DNA of 64,000 nucleotides from positions 75,604,001 through 75,668,000 of the forward strand of contig CM043698.1 of the NCBI GenBank assembly GCA_023935145.1, written 5' to 3'. Positions 1 through 11,640 of the stretch are shown in pieces. A program made the translations under genes and the position numbers. The stretch's first letter is position 1, and the number at the start of each line of letters is the position of its first letter. The notes below the pieces were generated by a model that saw only the letters and a program-made list of their open reading frames with translations, ran no database searches and had not been told where the DNA came from. Source of the stretch: Bretschneidera sinensis (lineage: Eukaryota; Streptophyta; Magnoliopsida; Brassicales; Akaniaceae).

Positions 1-60
1 TTTCATTTAGTTTTTGGTTTTGTGTTGCTAAGGGACTAGCAATATGTAAGTTTGGGGGTG
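1..60 (+). mobile_element. 3' end of internal region of Athila-like element A, with polypurine tract
   Basis: This stretch precedes an LTR and ends in a purine-rich tract (51-60, TTTGGGGGTG) directly against the LTR start TGATAGGAGC. The same sequence, reverse-complemented, borders the 3' LTR of element B at 8209-8260 (GCAATATGTAAGTTTGGAGG type). A and B are therefore members of the same Ty3/gypsy family. The rest of A lies upstream of the window. Confidence 0.75.
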
Positions 61-1378
61 TGATAGGAGCTTAAATATTCATATTTAAGCCCCTTAATTT
101 ACATTTGTTAAGTTCTTTATCTATATGTTTTAGTCTATTTTACTTCACTTTTGTATTTTACACGTTTTTATAGGGTCTTGGAGAAAAAGAAGCATTTTTG
201 GCACTTAAAGGAAGAAATCTGGAAATCCTGGAGCAGCTGCTGGCTAAATTGCGATCGAGCGCACTCCTTTGTGCGATCGAGCGCAGAATTGTGATCGAGT
301 GCACCACGTATGCGATCGAGCGCACATGTACGGGCGTGAACAGTAAACTACAGAACCCTGTTTTGGAAATAACCCTATTTTGGAAATAAAGGAGTTTAGT
401 ATTTTAGGAAAGTTTAGGAACTCATGAGTCTCTTAGGACTTCTCAAAGACCTATAAATACACTTGTAAATCATACACAAAAGGCATCACCTCTTGGGGAG
501 GAAGAACTTCTTAGATCCCTTCTTTTATCTTTTGCTTTTAGCTTGGAGAAGGAAACTGTGGAGGAGAATTGACGACTCTTCTCTCGGGTTTCTTCTTTCC
601 TTTACTTTTATTATGTATACTTAACTTTTAGTAAGGGCTTGGTTGAAACCCTAATTATGTTTATTCCATAATTCAGTATTGGTGCCTTTGCGATATTTAT
701 GTTATGTTACTTAACTTGATTAATTCCTGTTTGTATTTAAATTCCTCATATGTATATATCTGATCAATATGTGCATGTGGTATGGACTTGTTAGTTAGAT
801 CAATTTGGATGATCGAGTCTTGGGTCTGACATTAGTAACAAAAGATATCCACACCGGATTCTTGGGTTAATCAACATGGGAAACCGGGAGTAGATACCAT
901 GCCTTAGGTCCCGTGTGGTTGTCAATTTCCACAAATCCTATGCTCTCTTAAGGAACAACTCAGCATACACCATGTTGAATCCCTTGAGAGAGAAAAGAGT
1001 TAGAGTAGATACCATGCCTAACTTGCTGCTTAGGGAGATCAATAGCTTAAGGAGTAGATACCATGCCCTTAGGTTGACAAACATTAGGTAATCATGACAT
1101 GAGTAAAGCACTGGCATACTGTTTTGTTGTGGTAGCATAATTAGTGGTGGATATCAAGTCCCTACGCCTTTATCCTTATTATTTTATCTTTATCTAAATC
1201 AACTCTTTTATTATTTCTGTCTTTTTACATTGCGAATATAATTCTAAATCGAAATTTACCAATCCCTGTGAAGATGATCTTGCTTTCGCACACTATGCTA
1301 CACTGTTGACCTTGTGCACTTGCAAGTAAAACGAGTGCGATTATTTACTTATTTATTTAGGTGGATAATCGCGCAACA
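61..1378 (+). repeat. LTR (copy 1) of element A
   Basis: It begins TGATAGGAGC and ends GCGCAACA. It is similar throughout to 1379-2715 and more distantly to the reverse complement of the element B LTRs. It contains a cluster of GATCGAGCGCA repeats (249-326) and several GTAGATACCATGCC repeats (about 890-1065). Its left edge abuts a polypurine tract, so it is a 3' LTR in plus orientation. No coding potential is credible; the short open frames here are incidental. Confidence 0.8.
249..326. repeat. Cluster of four GATCGAGCGCA-type repeats in the LTR
   Basis: Four copies of a 13-15 bp motif (GCGATCGAGCGCA and close variants such as GTGATCGAGTGCA) are spaced about 20-25 bp apart. The core CGATCG is palindromic. 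Related clusters occur at 1567-1683, 7928-8030, 9897-9930, 15401-15436 and 16619-16730. The role is unknown; a protein-binding site array in the LTR is one possibility. Confidence 0.7.
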
Positions 1379-2715
1379 GATAGGTGCTTAAATATTCATA
1401 TTTAAGCCTCCTTATTTACATTTGTTAGGTCCTTAATTATGTTAATTTAGTACATTTTACTTCATTTGTGTGTTTTACATGTTTTTATAGGATCTTGGAG
1501 AAAAAGAAGCAGTTTTTGCACTTAAAGGAAGAAGCCTGAAAATCTTGGAGCAGCCTCTGGTCAAATTGCGATCGATCGCAATGTTGCATGCAATCGAGTG
1601 CACATTGCGATCGTGCGCACACATGAAGGATCGAGCGCAACACTGTGATCGAGCGCAAGACGCATGCGATCGAGCGCACATGTACGGGCGTGAACAGTAA
1701 AACGGCATAACCCTATTTTGGAAATAAGAGAGTTTTTGCATTTTTTGAAGTTAAGGTTTCCAGAGCCTTCCAGGACTACTCAAGCCCTATAAATACACCT
1801 GTAAAGCACACACAATCGAATCGCTTCTTAGAGAGAACACTTCTTTTATCTTTTACTTGGAGTTGTAAGCTTTGGGAGAGAATTGACACCTCTTCTCTCG
1901 GGTTTATTCTTCTCTTTATGTTTAGTTTATATATGATGTTTATCTTAGGCAGCATGTGTAACTAACTTTCTTATAGGGCTCGATTGAAGCCCTAGTTATG
2001 CTTTCTCATATATTTATTCATTGATAAAATCTTTGCAAATAGCCTTTATTATGTTGCTTAACTTGATTAATGCATGTGCTTATTTAAAATTCTTCATATG
2101 TATGTGTATGGCCAACGTATGCATATGGTATAGATTGGTTAGTTAGATCAATTTGGATGACCGAGTCCTGGGTCTAACATTAGTAACAAAAGATATCCCC
2201 ACCGGATTCTTGGATTAATCAACATGGGAAACTGGGAGTAGATACCATACCCTAGGTCTCATGTGGCTGTCGATTTCCATAAATCTTATGCTTTCTTAAG
2301 GAACAACTCATGCAGATACCATGCTGAATCCCTTAAGGAAGAAAAGAGTTAGAGTAGATACCATGCCTAACTCGTTGCTTAGGGAAATCAATAGTTTAAG
2401 GAGTAGATACCATGCCCTTAGGTTGGCGACCATTAGGTATACATTATAAGGCTAGTGCACTGATACATTATACAACTGGGAAAGTATGACTAGTGGTGGA
2501 TATCAAAGCCCTATGTCTTTATTATTATCAAATCACATTCAACAGTTATTTATTTCTTTTTACTTTGAAGAAACTAATTCTAAAACTAAACTTTACCAAT
2601 CCCTATGGAGATGATCCTGCATTCACACACTATACGGCACTGTTGACCTTGTGCACTTGCAAGTAAAACGAGTGTGATTATTTGCTTATTTATTTAGGTG
2701 GATAATTGCTCAACA
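1379..2715 (+). repeat. LTR (copy 2) of element A family, directly abutting copy 1
   Basis: It starts GATAGGTGCTTAAAT immediately after the CAACA end of copy 1, with the expected first T missing, and ends GCTCAACA at 2715. There is no target duplication, primer site or internal region between the two LTRs. The two copies differ by many substitutions and small indels, so they are not a recent tandem duplication. To the right, sequence resumes inside the LTR of element C. Confidence 0.75.
1567..1683. repeat. Second GATCGAGCGCA-type repeat cluster
   Basis: Five variants of the motif are seen (GCGATCGATCGCA, GATCGTGCGCAC, GATCGAGCGCAA, twice, and GCGATCGAGCGCAC). The position in LTR copy 2 is equivalent to 249-326 in copy 1, but the number and spacing differ, showing that the cluster evolves rapidly. 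Confidence 0.65.
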
Positions 2716-3086
2716 ACAAGCATGATTTCAGGGATCATGATCCTCTTTGGACACCTGGCCACACCTACTGACAGAGGAACGGGATCTCTGGGATTATCCC
2801 ATCCCAACAACATGGGTAACCACTCCTTCAGAACGCTATAAAAGGATCAAGGTATGCAAACACCAACTAGGCTTCATTTTTCCTAAAAAAACTCATTTGA
2901 CTGAAAACACTAGGCACCCTTATCCTCTCCATTCCTCTAAAAACTTTATACTGACAAGAGCGCTGGAGTGTTCTCAGAGGCATCACCCACTCTCTACTCC
3001 GGTGACCCTCTTGTTTACCCATGCTCCTTTGTGTAGGCCAGTGAAGCACTAACCTCCAGCTCAGCGATGTATTTTTGGCATCAACA
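2716..3086 (+). repeat. Truncated or interrupted 5' LTR of element C
   Basis: Aligns end to end with about 22497-22869, for example GAGGAACGGGATCTCTGGGA and the terminal ..AACA. The first 300 or so bases of the LTR are absent because the element A LTRs lie immediately upstream. A TATA-like CTATAAAAGG is at about 2837-2846. The 101-codon open frame within this LTR is not a gene. Confidence 0.85.
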
Positions 3087-3088
3087 GA

Positions 3089-3107
3089 TTGGCGCCGTCC
3101 ATGGGAA
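3089..3107 (+). other. Primer-binding site of element C
   Basis: TTGGCGCCGTCCATGGGAA follows the LTR end by two bases. The first part, TGGCGCCGTC, is complementary to the 3' end expected of a plant tRNA ending GACGGCGCCA or a close relative; the remainder diverges, so the primer tRNA is not certain. Confidence 0.65.
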
Positions 3108-3157
3108 ATCCACCATCTCTTGCTAACAGTAAAAGTGAAGAAAGCTAAAGAACTCGT

Positions 3158-4582
3158 TTGTTGCCATGCCACCTAAAAATGCCACGAGGAATACCGACAA
3201 GGGAGTTGCTAAAGTCAGCACCTTACATACACAAAACAACACCTATAGCCAACGGTCCGGGTCAAGACCCCCTACCGTATCCGAACGAATATCCTTTGGT
3301 AACAATCCACAGCCCCTTCCAGGGACCTAACACCCTCACTACACAGAAATCAACCCTCCTCCAAAATCTCCAAGAGGCCCCCACAGCACATCCCACTATG
3401 CTTACGCTCCAAGCACAATTCGTGGAACTCTCATAATTGGTGACCGACCTTGCCATAGAGATGCGCAAAGGGACTCGCCGGCCCTCCCTCATACCTCTTC
3501 AACAAAATCTTGGGTGAGCAAGCTCAGCTAGATGCGGACTCCTCATCGACAACTGTTCCACGGTAGAGTCCTCACCACCTCACACCGTTAAATCCAAAGA
3601 AAGCTTTTCCTCTAGGAGCAGTCTCGATCTCGACAAATGGATCGAGAAAATGGAGAGAAGAATCAACGAAGCATTAAAGTGCTGAAACCACAGTATCTTG
3701 GATGAGCTCAATGTTCATGACCCATCCTTCACTCAAGAGGTCCTCGAAGTCCCGCTCCCGTTGAACTTCCAAATGCCCCAAATCAAACCATACGACGGTT
3801 CTGTAGACCTCTTAGATCATCTCTAGCACTATAAGACCACAATGACGCTGCACCAACATTTCGATCCCATAATATGTTGAGTATTCCCCCTGACACTCGA
3901 GAAGGCGACTGAAACATGGTACCCTTGTTTGAAACCGAGAAGTATTGGCACGTTCAAGGAACTAAGCTATACCTTTGCGTCTCATTTCCTTAGTAGTAAG
4001 GGACCCAAGAAGACTTCGAAGTCTCTGTTCAACATCATCCAACTATGGGAGGAGAGACTCCGAGCCTACATCTCAAGGTTTAATGTCGTCACTTGGGATA
4101 TCCCAGACCTCGACCCCAACTCCAACGTCCAGATGCTAGAGTTCACAAATGGGCTAAGATCCAAAATCTTCAGTTCCAAGTTCACCAGGTGACCACCTAG
4201 CGACATGAATGAGATCTTGGCCCGAGCCAAGAAGTACATACTAGTGGAAGATGACTAGGCCTTCCGAAAAGAGAGGGAAGGGGACGCAGAGAAGAAGATG
4301 AGAGACCCCACCAATCCTCGCCGTGAACCCATCATGCGACCTTTCCGAAAAAGTAAGCATAGGACCACTGGTCACTTTGAGAGCTTTACTCCCCTCAACG
4401 CATCTAGGACTAACGTCTTAATACAACTCCAAGACAGGATAATCCTACAGTGGCCTCTGAAATCATTGCACCTCAACGAGGATCAAAGCAAGTGGTGTCG
4501 GTTCCGCAGGAACCATGGGCACGACACAGATGACTTTCTAGCCCTGAAACACCAAATAGAAGACCTTATCAACAGGGGGTAA
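3158..4582 (+). pseudogene. gag relic of element C
   Basis: Broken capsid/nucleocapsid gene of the retrotransposon. It is split over several frames: 3158-3436 (N-terminal part), 3929-4192 (the retrotransposon gag core, with the LRAYISRFNVV segment typical of this domain) and 4298-4582. The last piece holds a degenerate zinc-knuckle-like stretch (KWCRFRRNHGHDTDDF) in which the usual final cysteine is replaced by phenylalanine. Internal stops and at least two frameshifts make it non-functional. It would have packaged the element RNA in cytoplasmic particles. Family membership is clear from the gag core pattern. Confidence 0.75.
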
Positions 4583-4734
4583 TTGAAAAAGTTCACTATA
4601 ATACGATAAGAAAAAGTATTAGAATGACCCTGAAGAAGTCCCTAGCGCTCGTCCAGTCAAAATAGGACAAACTGAACCCCCCGGAGAAGTCCTAGGCCAA
4701 ACTAGAGAGGACCTAGCCAAAAAAACCCAGAGGC

Positions 4735-5200
4735 CACCGCAACCAAAATCATCAAGACTATTTATGGGGGCCCTGCGATCGGAGGCACCTCGAGACACAA
4801 CGAAAATACCTATGCTAGGTTTGTGGCCTCGGTCAGCAGACCCCACAAATGCAGGAAGGTGGAACATGCAATCTCTTTCATGAACGAAGATCTTGTTGCC
4901 TCCTTTTGTCGTGGCCAACCATGATGTCAAACGTATCCTAGTCGACAACAGGAGTTTAGTCGATATCCTATTCTACAACGCATTCCAACAGATGCAGTCG
5001 GAAGATGCCCAGCTGGAATCGATTTCTACTATTCTCTATGATTTCTGGGGGGGGCCAGTGTTCGTTGAAGGCAGAATAGTTCTCCTAGTCACCGTAGGAA
5101 TGACTCCACAAGCAACCACTATACAGACTACATCCTTGGTAATTAGACAAGCGTCGTCCTACAATGTGATCCTCGACTGACCCACCATCAACAAACTCAA
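4735..5200 (+). pseudogene. Aspartic protease relic of element C
   Basis: The segment before it reads like the gag-protease linker of Tat-like elements (GGPAIGG then YARFVASV). The protease core is in the frame from 4893: VKRILVDNRSLVDILFYNAF. The expected active site Asp-x-Gly-Ser/Thr appears as Asp-Asn-Arg-Ser, so the invariant glycine is lost. A stop at about 5178 ends the frame before the RT region. The enzyme would have cleaved the Gag-Pol polyprotein. Confidence 0.7.
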
Positions 5201-5213
5201 AACACTCGTCTTC

Positions 5214-6790
5214 ATGTACCACTTGAAAATGAAGTTCCTCACCAAATACGGGGTAGATGAAGTCAAGGGAAACCAACAAATCTTCAGGTCCTACTATCTA
5301 AATGCTGCGAGGGAAAGAAGAAAGATAGAGGCCTTCGCACTCGAGTTGGAAGACTTCAGGGACAAAGGGAAGACTCCAAGGGGCCAGCCTATAGAAGAAT
5401 TGACTGTGGTTCCCCTCAGCGAAGATACCTCCCGAACCATTCAAATCGGCTCCAACCTCCCCGAAGCCCTCAGAAGATTCTTACTCGCCCTCTTTCAAAA
5501 AAATCAAGATCTCTTTGCCTGGACGGTCTTGAACATGCTCGAAATTAGCACAGAAGTGATAGTACACCAATTAAATGTGGACTCGAGCCACAAATCGATT
5601 ATCCAGAAGAAAATATTGTTCGCTCCTGAGCGGCAAATTTCTATCAAGGTCGAAGTAGACAAGCTACTTGCAGCGAATTTCGTCCGAAAAATAGACAACC
5701 CAGACTGGGTGTCTAACGTAGTAATGGTCAAGAAAGCCAATAGTAACTGGCAAATCTACATCGCTTTCACGTACTTAACACAAAAACTATCTGAATGATA
5801 GCTTCCTACTGCAACGTTATAATCATGGATGCCTACTCCTGTTACAATCAAATCCTCATGCACAGGTCCGACCAAGAAAAAAATGGCATTAATCACTGGA
5901 CATAGATTGTACTGTTACAAAATCATACTCTTCGGTCTCAAAAATGTCGGGGAAATTTATCAGAGATTGGTAAACAAGATCTTCTGTGGGTAGATCAGAA
6001 AGAACATGGAAGTCTACGTGGATGAAATGTTGGTGAAAGTGTTAGGGCCAAGGACCACGAAGCCGATTTTGAGAAAATATTCGAAGTCCTTCGATGTCAT
6101 CAAAAGAATTTGAACCTCGTGAAACGCGCCTTTGGAGTCACTAGGGAAAGTTTCTTGGTTTCATAGTAACCCAAAGGAGCATAGAGGTAAACTCAGAAAA
6201 AATCAAGGTCATCCTCAGTATGAATCCCCCTTAGACAATAAGGGAAGTCCAATAGTTGACCGGACAGATAGCTGCTTTAGGCCGATTCATGTTAAAATCC
6301 ATAAAGAAATGCCTCCCCTTCTTCATAGCCATCAGAAAAGCAAAAGACTTCATTTGGACCGAAGATTGTTAGAGGGTATTCAGTGAGCTGAAAGAATATT
6401 TGGGCTCACCCCATTTCCTGACCAAACCTGTCACCAACGAAGAACTCTTCTTGTACCTATCGACCTAATAAGAAGTAGTGGCCTCTGTCTTAATTCGAAA
6501 GGAAACAAATGTCCAGAAACTCATGTACTACGTGAGCAAGATCCTTCATGCTACAGAAACACGGTATCTCTCAGTAGAAAAAATGGTGTATGCCCTCCTG
6601 ATTACTGCCCGAAAACTTCAGTTATACTTTCAAGCGCACACCATCATCCTCCTAATAGACCAACCATTGAGACAAGTACTCCACAAACTAGATGTCTCCG
6701 GGAGGATGGTCAAGTAGTCCATAGAGCTTGGAGAGTTTGACATCCGATATCATCCCTGCAATGCCATCAAGGCTCAGGCTCTCGTAGATT
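5214..6790 (+). pseudogene. Reverse transcriptase relic of element C
   Basis: The open frame 5214-5798 covers the connector and RT fingers (VDKLLAANFVRKIDNPDWVSN, then VKKANSNW). The palm domain (about 5800-6130) is shifted and contains the catalytic-site relic as VYVDEM, in place of YVDD, at about 6010-6030. The connection and RNase-H-like part is at 6430-6720 (HATETRYLSVEKMVYALL). Several stops and frameshifts are present. It would have copied element RNA to DNA. Confidence 0.75.
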
Positions 6791-6954
6791 TTATCATGGA
6801 AAACACACTCCAAGGCAAAATAGATCTTACCCCAGATCTTGATACGACCGAACTAGTTCCACAATGGACCCTGCATGTTGATTGTTCCTCCAATAGCACC
6901 AAAAGTGACGTCGGGCTCATCTTGTGTAGCCTATACAGTTTCACCATTGAGTAC
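6790..6954 (+). pseudogene. RNase H relic of element C, left part (split by element B)
   Basis: Reads WTLHVDCSSNSTKSDVGLIL, the start of a Tat-type RNase H fold with the first catalytic aspartate in HVD. The frame stops being homologous at 6954, exactly at the LTR of element B, and resumes at 16914 with LRFGF..ASNNKAE-type sequence. The bases AGTAC occur on both sides. Confidence 0.8.
6950..6954. other. Target-site duplication AGTAC, left copy
   Basis: AGTAC directly precedes the TGTTGG end of element B and is repeated at 16914-16918 after its TTATCA end. It is a 5-bp duplication as made by Ty3/gypsy integrases, inside the RNase H region of element C. Confidence 0.85.
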
Positions 6955-8208
6955 TGTTGGATCGATTATACACCTAAATAATTAAGTGAATAACCATTCT
7001 AGTTTTACTTGCAAATGCACAAGGTCTGTGGTAGCATAGTGTGCAACTGCAAGATCATTTCCACAGGGATTGGTGAATTTCGTTTTAGAATTAGTTTCTT
7101 CAAGTTAAAAAGAGAAATAGCAATTTGATTGTGAATAAATAACAATAATGAGATCATAGGGCTACGATATCCACCACTAATTATACTTTCCAACTAACTA
7201 AGGTTTTAGTGCTCTAGCCTTATTATGAATATCTAATGGTTGCCAACCTAAGGGCTTGGCCCACACTTTAGGCTATTGATCTCCCTATGCAATGACTTAG
7301 ACATGGCGTATACTCTAACTATTTTCTCTCTTAAGGGATTCAACATAGGTGTATACTGAGTTGTTCCTTAAGAAAGCATGAGGGCTGTGGAGATCGGTAA
7401 CCACACGGGACCTAGGGCTTGGTCCACTCCTGGTTTTCCATGTTGATTAACCCGGGAATCCGGTGTGGATATCCTTTATTACTAATGTCGAACCCAAGAC
7501 TTGGTCATCCAAATTGATTCGACTAACTTATCCATGCCACATACATACGTTGATCAGGCACATCCATATGAGGAATGTAAATATAAACAGGTATTAATCA
7601 AGTTAAATATTCTAACAAGGCTATAGCAAAGATAATCAATGAATGAATATGTGGTAAAGCATAACCAAGGCTTCAATCGAGCCCTAAAGGAGTTTAGTTA
7701 CACATACTAAGTAAAGTAAACATGATAAAAATAGAAAACTAAAACCGAAGAAGACTCGGAAGATGAGTCGTCAATTCCTCTCCTAAGCTCTCTACTTCAA
7801 ATCTAGAACAAAAGGTTGTGGGTTATGTGTTTTACAGGGCTATTTATAGGGTCCTTATGGTGTCCTGAAACCCTAATTCCTTTTTGGAGTTGGAAGACTT
7901 CTTTCTAATTATGGCTCTGCCGCCTCTGGAGTGATTGCACTCGAGCGTATGCGGTATGCACTCGAGCTCATGTGTGTGCTCGTGCTCTTGTGCACTCGAT
8001 CTCAAGGAAGGTGCGCTCGAGTGCACCTTGCTGGATAGCAAAACTTTGACTTTTGCTCCTAAAAGCTCCAAATTATTACCTTTTTGTCCAAGTCATGTGA
8101 AAAACACACAAAACACGAAAATGAAGTAAAATCCATATAAATAAATAAATAGGGAACTTAACAAATGTAAATTATGAGGCATAAATATGACTATTTAAGC
8201 ACTTATCA
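6955..8208 (-). repeat. 3' LTR of element B
   Basis: Nearly the same as 15625-16913 over its whole length, with scattered substitutions and small indels. It holds CACTCGAGCG-type repeats at about 7928-8030. The polypurine tract of element B abuts its right edge (CACCTCCAAA at 8209-8218 on the plus strand). Confidence 0.88.
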
Positions 8209-9936
8209 CACCTCCAAACTTACATATTGCTAGTCCTTTAGCAATACAAAATTAAAGACTGTTAGAACAAAAATTAAAGATAAATTCATTTCCATGATAC
8301 TCAAAGATTTGGGTTGTACATAAAACTATGATAACCGTTCGTGAGTAAGCTTAAAATAAAAACACATTTTGGATTGCAAAAGAACTTCCAAAAGTTTTAA
8401 GTTACTTACCTAAGGTTGGCTTAAGGCATCGCAAGTTTGATTTATGTGTGATGAGTTAGCACATATAAGATGGGGCTTCCATATAATTTTAGCGTATAGG
8501 GTTTCGATGCCCAAAATTTTATCGAATTCCTTATCAAAGAGAACAAAAATGGCATAATACTTGCTTCTTTTTCTTTTTTTATTTTATCATACGATCTTTG
8601 CCATGTTGAGTTCCATCGAGCTTTCTATTTGACCCTTATAATGAGTGTTTAGCCAATGACTCTCAAACCATAAGGTTTTAGGGCATTAGGTGTAAAGACA
8701 CCCCTAAGGACTTACTAACTTGAGTCAAAAAGGCTACGAAACTAACAGGTTTTAATGCTTCTAAATGACTCCCATGCTCCCATGTTGAGCTCCCTCAAGC
8801 TTTCTATTTGACCATTGTAATGATTGTTTGGCCAATGACTCCCAAACCAGATGGTTTTAGGGCATTAGGTGTAAAGACACCCCTAAGGACTTACTAACTC
8901 GAGTCAAAAAGGCTACGAAACTAATAGGTTTTTTTATAATTTTTAATGAATTTCCCACCTTTTGACGTGAACACTCAATACTTACTGAGGCAAAAGGCTC
9001 AGTTACTCAGTGGGAATATTTAATATGATCATTAAAGGTTTACTTTCCACCTTTTGACATGAACACTCAATGCTTACTGAGGCAAGATGCCCAGTTACTC
9101 AGTGAAAAGTTTTTACTGATATTTAGAAGCTTTTTTTATCACTTTTTGCATGATGAACATATTATTTTTTTTCTTCTTCTTTATTTTTCTTATGCCAAAG
9201 TGTTCTTTTCAACAAGTTATCCGATTACAGTTAGATTAGGGAAATATATACAAGAGAATCAGATGTCATACCTCACACAAATGTGTGTTAAATGTGCTCG
9301 TGCAAATTTGGATCAAACTCGTGAATTCTTAGGTGCCTTGAGGTAGGTAACTAAACTTTGTAAAATTCTCATTACAAGACTATGTGCTCTAGCTTTTAAG
9401 CTTACTAATGAAGTGCTATAAAATTTTTAAATCAACCAAAATTTTTGTTTACCAAAAGAACATGCATTTATCTTCCTAAAAAAACTGAGACTTAGTGTGT
9501 GCATGTGTTTCAAGTGTGTGTGTGATAATATCTAGTATCTCCCACTACCCCAAACTTAAAATACACATTGTCCCCAATATATGTGTGGCATGGAAAGATC
9601 TAACCTGGAAAATGGAAAACTAGGTTGCTTGCTTGTACACGCCCCCAAACTTGAACTGGATGCACGTATTAAGTACCTGACAAAGAAAAATAAACGTTGT
9701 GCCGGAAAACAAAATATACAAACTAGACATGTAAATATAACTATAACTAAAAGAAAAGTACTAAAATGAAAAGGATATGTCTGGGGTGCCTCCCATGAGC
9801 GCTAAGTTTAACGTCTTCAGCCAGACGGGGTATTCTCTCACTATTGATCATCAGTGGGTGCAGTTGATGAGGTAAATGTAGCTTCTGGGGTAATTACGCT
9901 CGATCGCAAGGGTATATGCGCTCGATCGCACATGTA
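8209..9936 (-). other. 3' non-coding region of element B
   Basis: This is 1.7 kb between the integrase stop and the 3' LTR. No coherent ORF was seen. It holds two imperfect direct duplications: about 8602-8935 (period about 179 bp, each unit with CATTAGGTGTAAAGACACCC) and about 8951-9108 (period about 97 bp, each with CCACCTTTTGAC and CAGTTACTCAGTG). Two CGCTCGATCGCA motifs lie at 9897-9930. In some Athila elements this region carries an env-like gene; none is visible here. Confidence 0.7.
8602..8935. repeat. Tandem duplication, about 179-bp unit, in element B
   Basis: Both units begin CATGTTGAG and share TTTAGGGCATTAGGTGTAAA and the GACTTACTAACT..GAGTC segment. Its location is non-coding, between integrase and LTR. 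Confidence 0.75.
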
Positions 9937-10476
9937 TCAAATAGTGTCGTTATGTGCTGCAGAAACTGCAATTTCAAATGGGTCAGGTATCCCAGGATCA
10001 ACTATATATTGTATAGTTTGAAGTGTTAAGTCCTCGTCCCTAGGAGGTATGGTGAGATCGAGGTATGGCTTGACTCGGTGTCCATTCACTGTAAATATCT
10101 GGTTAATATTGGAGTTATGAATTTTCAAAGCCCCATGTGGAAAGACCTTGGTAACCACATGCGGTACAGCCCAACGGGACTTGAGTTTTCCTGGAAACAG
10201 CCTCAATCTTGAGTTGTAGAGCAGCACTTTTTGTCCAACTTGAAACTCTTTTCGCACTAGTTGTTTGTCATGATAGGCCTTCGCCCTTTCCTTGTAAAGT
10301 TTGGCATTCTCATAAGCATCATACCGTAATTCTTCTAGCTCATTTAAGTGCAGCTTTCTCTTTTCACCCGCTTGTTTCATATCAAAGTTGAATTGCTTAA
10401 TTGCCCAATATACCTGATGCTTTAGCTCTACTGGTAGATGGCATGCTTTTTCAAAGACTAAGCGGTAAGGGGACAT
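9937..10476 (-). pseudogene. Integrase C-terminal region of element B
   Basis: A 179-codon frame starting [17 protein letters not shown] and containing [17 protein letters not shown] and [12 protein letters not shown], the SH3-like DNA-binding tail that follows the integrase core in Athila-type pol. It is separated from the core by a stop codon at about 10477 (the minus-strand reading is ..KTPI, stop, [10 protein letters not shown]). This frame itself is open to its stop codon at the C-terminal end. Confidence 0.8.
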
Positions 10477-11241
10477 CTAAATTGGTGTCTTGTATGCTGT
10501 CATGTATGCCCACAAAGCATCATTGAGTTATAACGACCAATCCTTTCGACTAGGATTCACAGTTCTCTCCATGATGCTTTTAATTTCTCGGTTACTGATC
10601 TCCACTTGGCCACTAGTCTGGGGATGATATGGGGTGCCAACCTTATGGATGATTCCAAATTTTCTGATGAGTGTGGCAAAAGAATGATGATGGAAGTGGC
10701 TGCCTCCGTCACTGATGATTGCTCTTAGTGTGCCAAACCAGGTAAAAATGTTATCTTGTAGAAACTTCAACACCACTTTGTGATCATTAGCCTTTGAGGG
10801 GACTACCTCGACCCATTTAGACACATAATCCACACCCACAAGGATATATAAATTACCAAAGGAATTAGGGAAGGGACCCATGAAATCAATGCCCCATACA
10901 TCGAGAAGTTCTACTATGTGGATATTTTATAGGGGCATTTGGTTTCGGGATGATATGTTACCTGTTTTTTGGCATCTATCACATGAGCTGCAGAATGTGA
11001 AGGCGTCTTTAAACAGATTAGGCCAATAAAAACAGGATTGTAGTACCTTAAGTGCTGTTTTCTTGGCCCCAAAATGTCCTCCACAAGCAAACTGATGGCA
11101 GTGTTGTAATAAGCTCAAATGCTCCTCTTCCGAGACACACCACCGAATGATCTGATCATGACAGAATTTGAAAAGGTAGGGATCGTCCCAATGGTAGTGT
11201 CGAGACATGGATATTAACCACTTCTTTCCTTGTGTTGTCAT
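10477..11241 (-). pseudogene. Integrase zinc-binding and catalytic core of element B
   Basis: The N-terminal HHCC zinc domain is in 10927-11241 (QHCHQFACGGHF, then CSSCDRCQ). The core is in 10528-10881. The catalytic triad is visible as Asp in [12 protein letters not shown], Asp in ISDGGSHF and Glu in [10 protein letters not shown]. The two parts are in different frames and a stop separates core from tail, so it is inactive. In the intact element it would insert the DNA copy into chromosomes. Confidence 0.82.
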
Positions 11242-11640
11242 ACCTGGGGGAAAAACTTTAGTAGTTAAATAATTGACAATATCAGCATATCATGGGAGTT
11301 TTACCTCTAGTGCGAACAATTGCTCATCAAGAAAGTTCTTATTTAAGGGCAACTCATTTGTATCATTCTCATAGGGTAGCCTTGATAAGTGATCTGCAAC
11401 CACGTTCTCACTGCCCTTCTTGTCCTTGATTTCCAAATCAAATTCTTGTAATAGGAGCACCTATCTGATTAACCTAAGCTTTGCATCTTTCTTAGAAAAC
11501 AAATATTTCAAAGCAGTATGGTCAGTGTATACAATGACTTTAGAGCCAATAAGATATGATCTAAACTTTTCTAAAGCAAAAATAACAGCTAACATTTCTT
11601 TTTTCAGTAGTAGAGTAGTTAAGCTAAGCATCATTTAAAG
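11242..11640 (-). pseudogene. RNase H relic of element B
   Basis: Minus-strand translation gives pieces of the RNase H domain: [20 protein letters not shown], then LSRLPYENDTNELPL. The aspartate of YTDH is conserved. Frameshifts at about 11630 and stops near 11310 and 11460 break it. Confidence 0.75.

Noticed and set aside
198..389. 63-codon ORF in the first LTR
   Set aside because: It runs through the GATCGAGCGCA cluster in non-coding LTR; the equivalent region of the second LTR does not keep the frame.
2747..3052. 101-codon ORF in the LTR of element C
   Set aside because: The matching part of the 3' LTR has stops in this frame; overlapping minus-strand frames are equally long.
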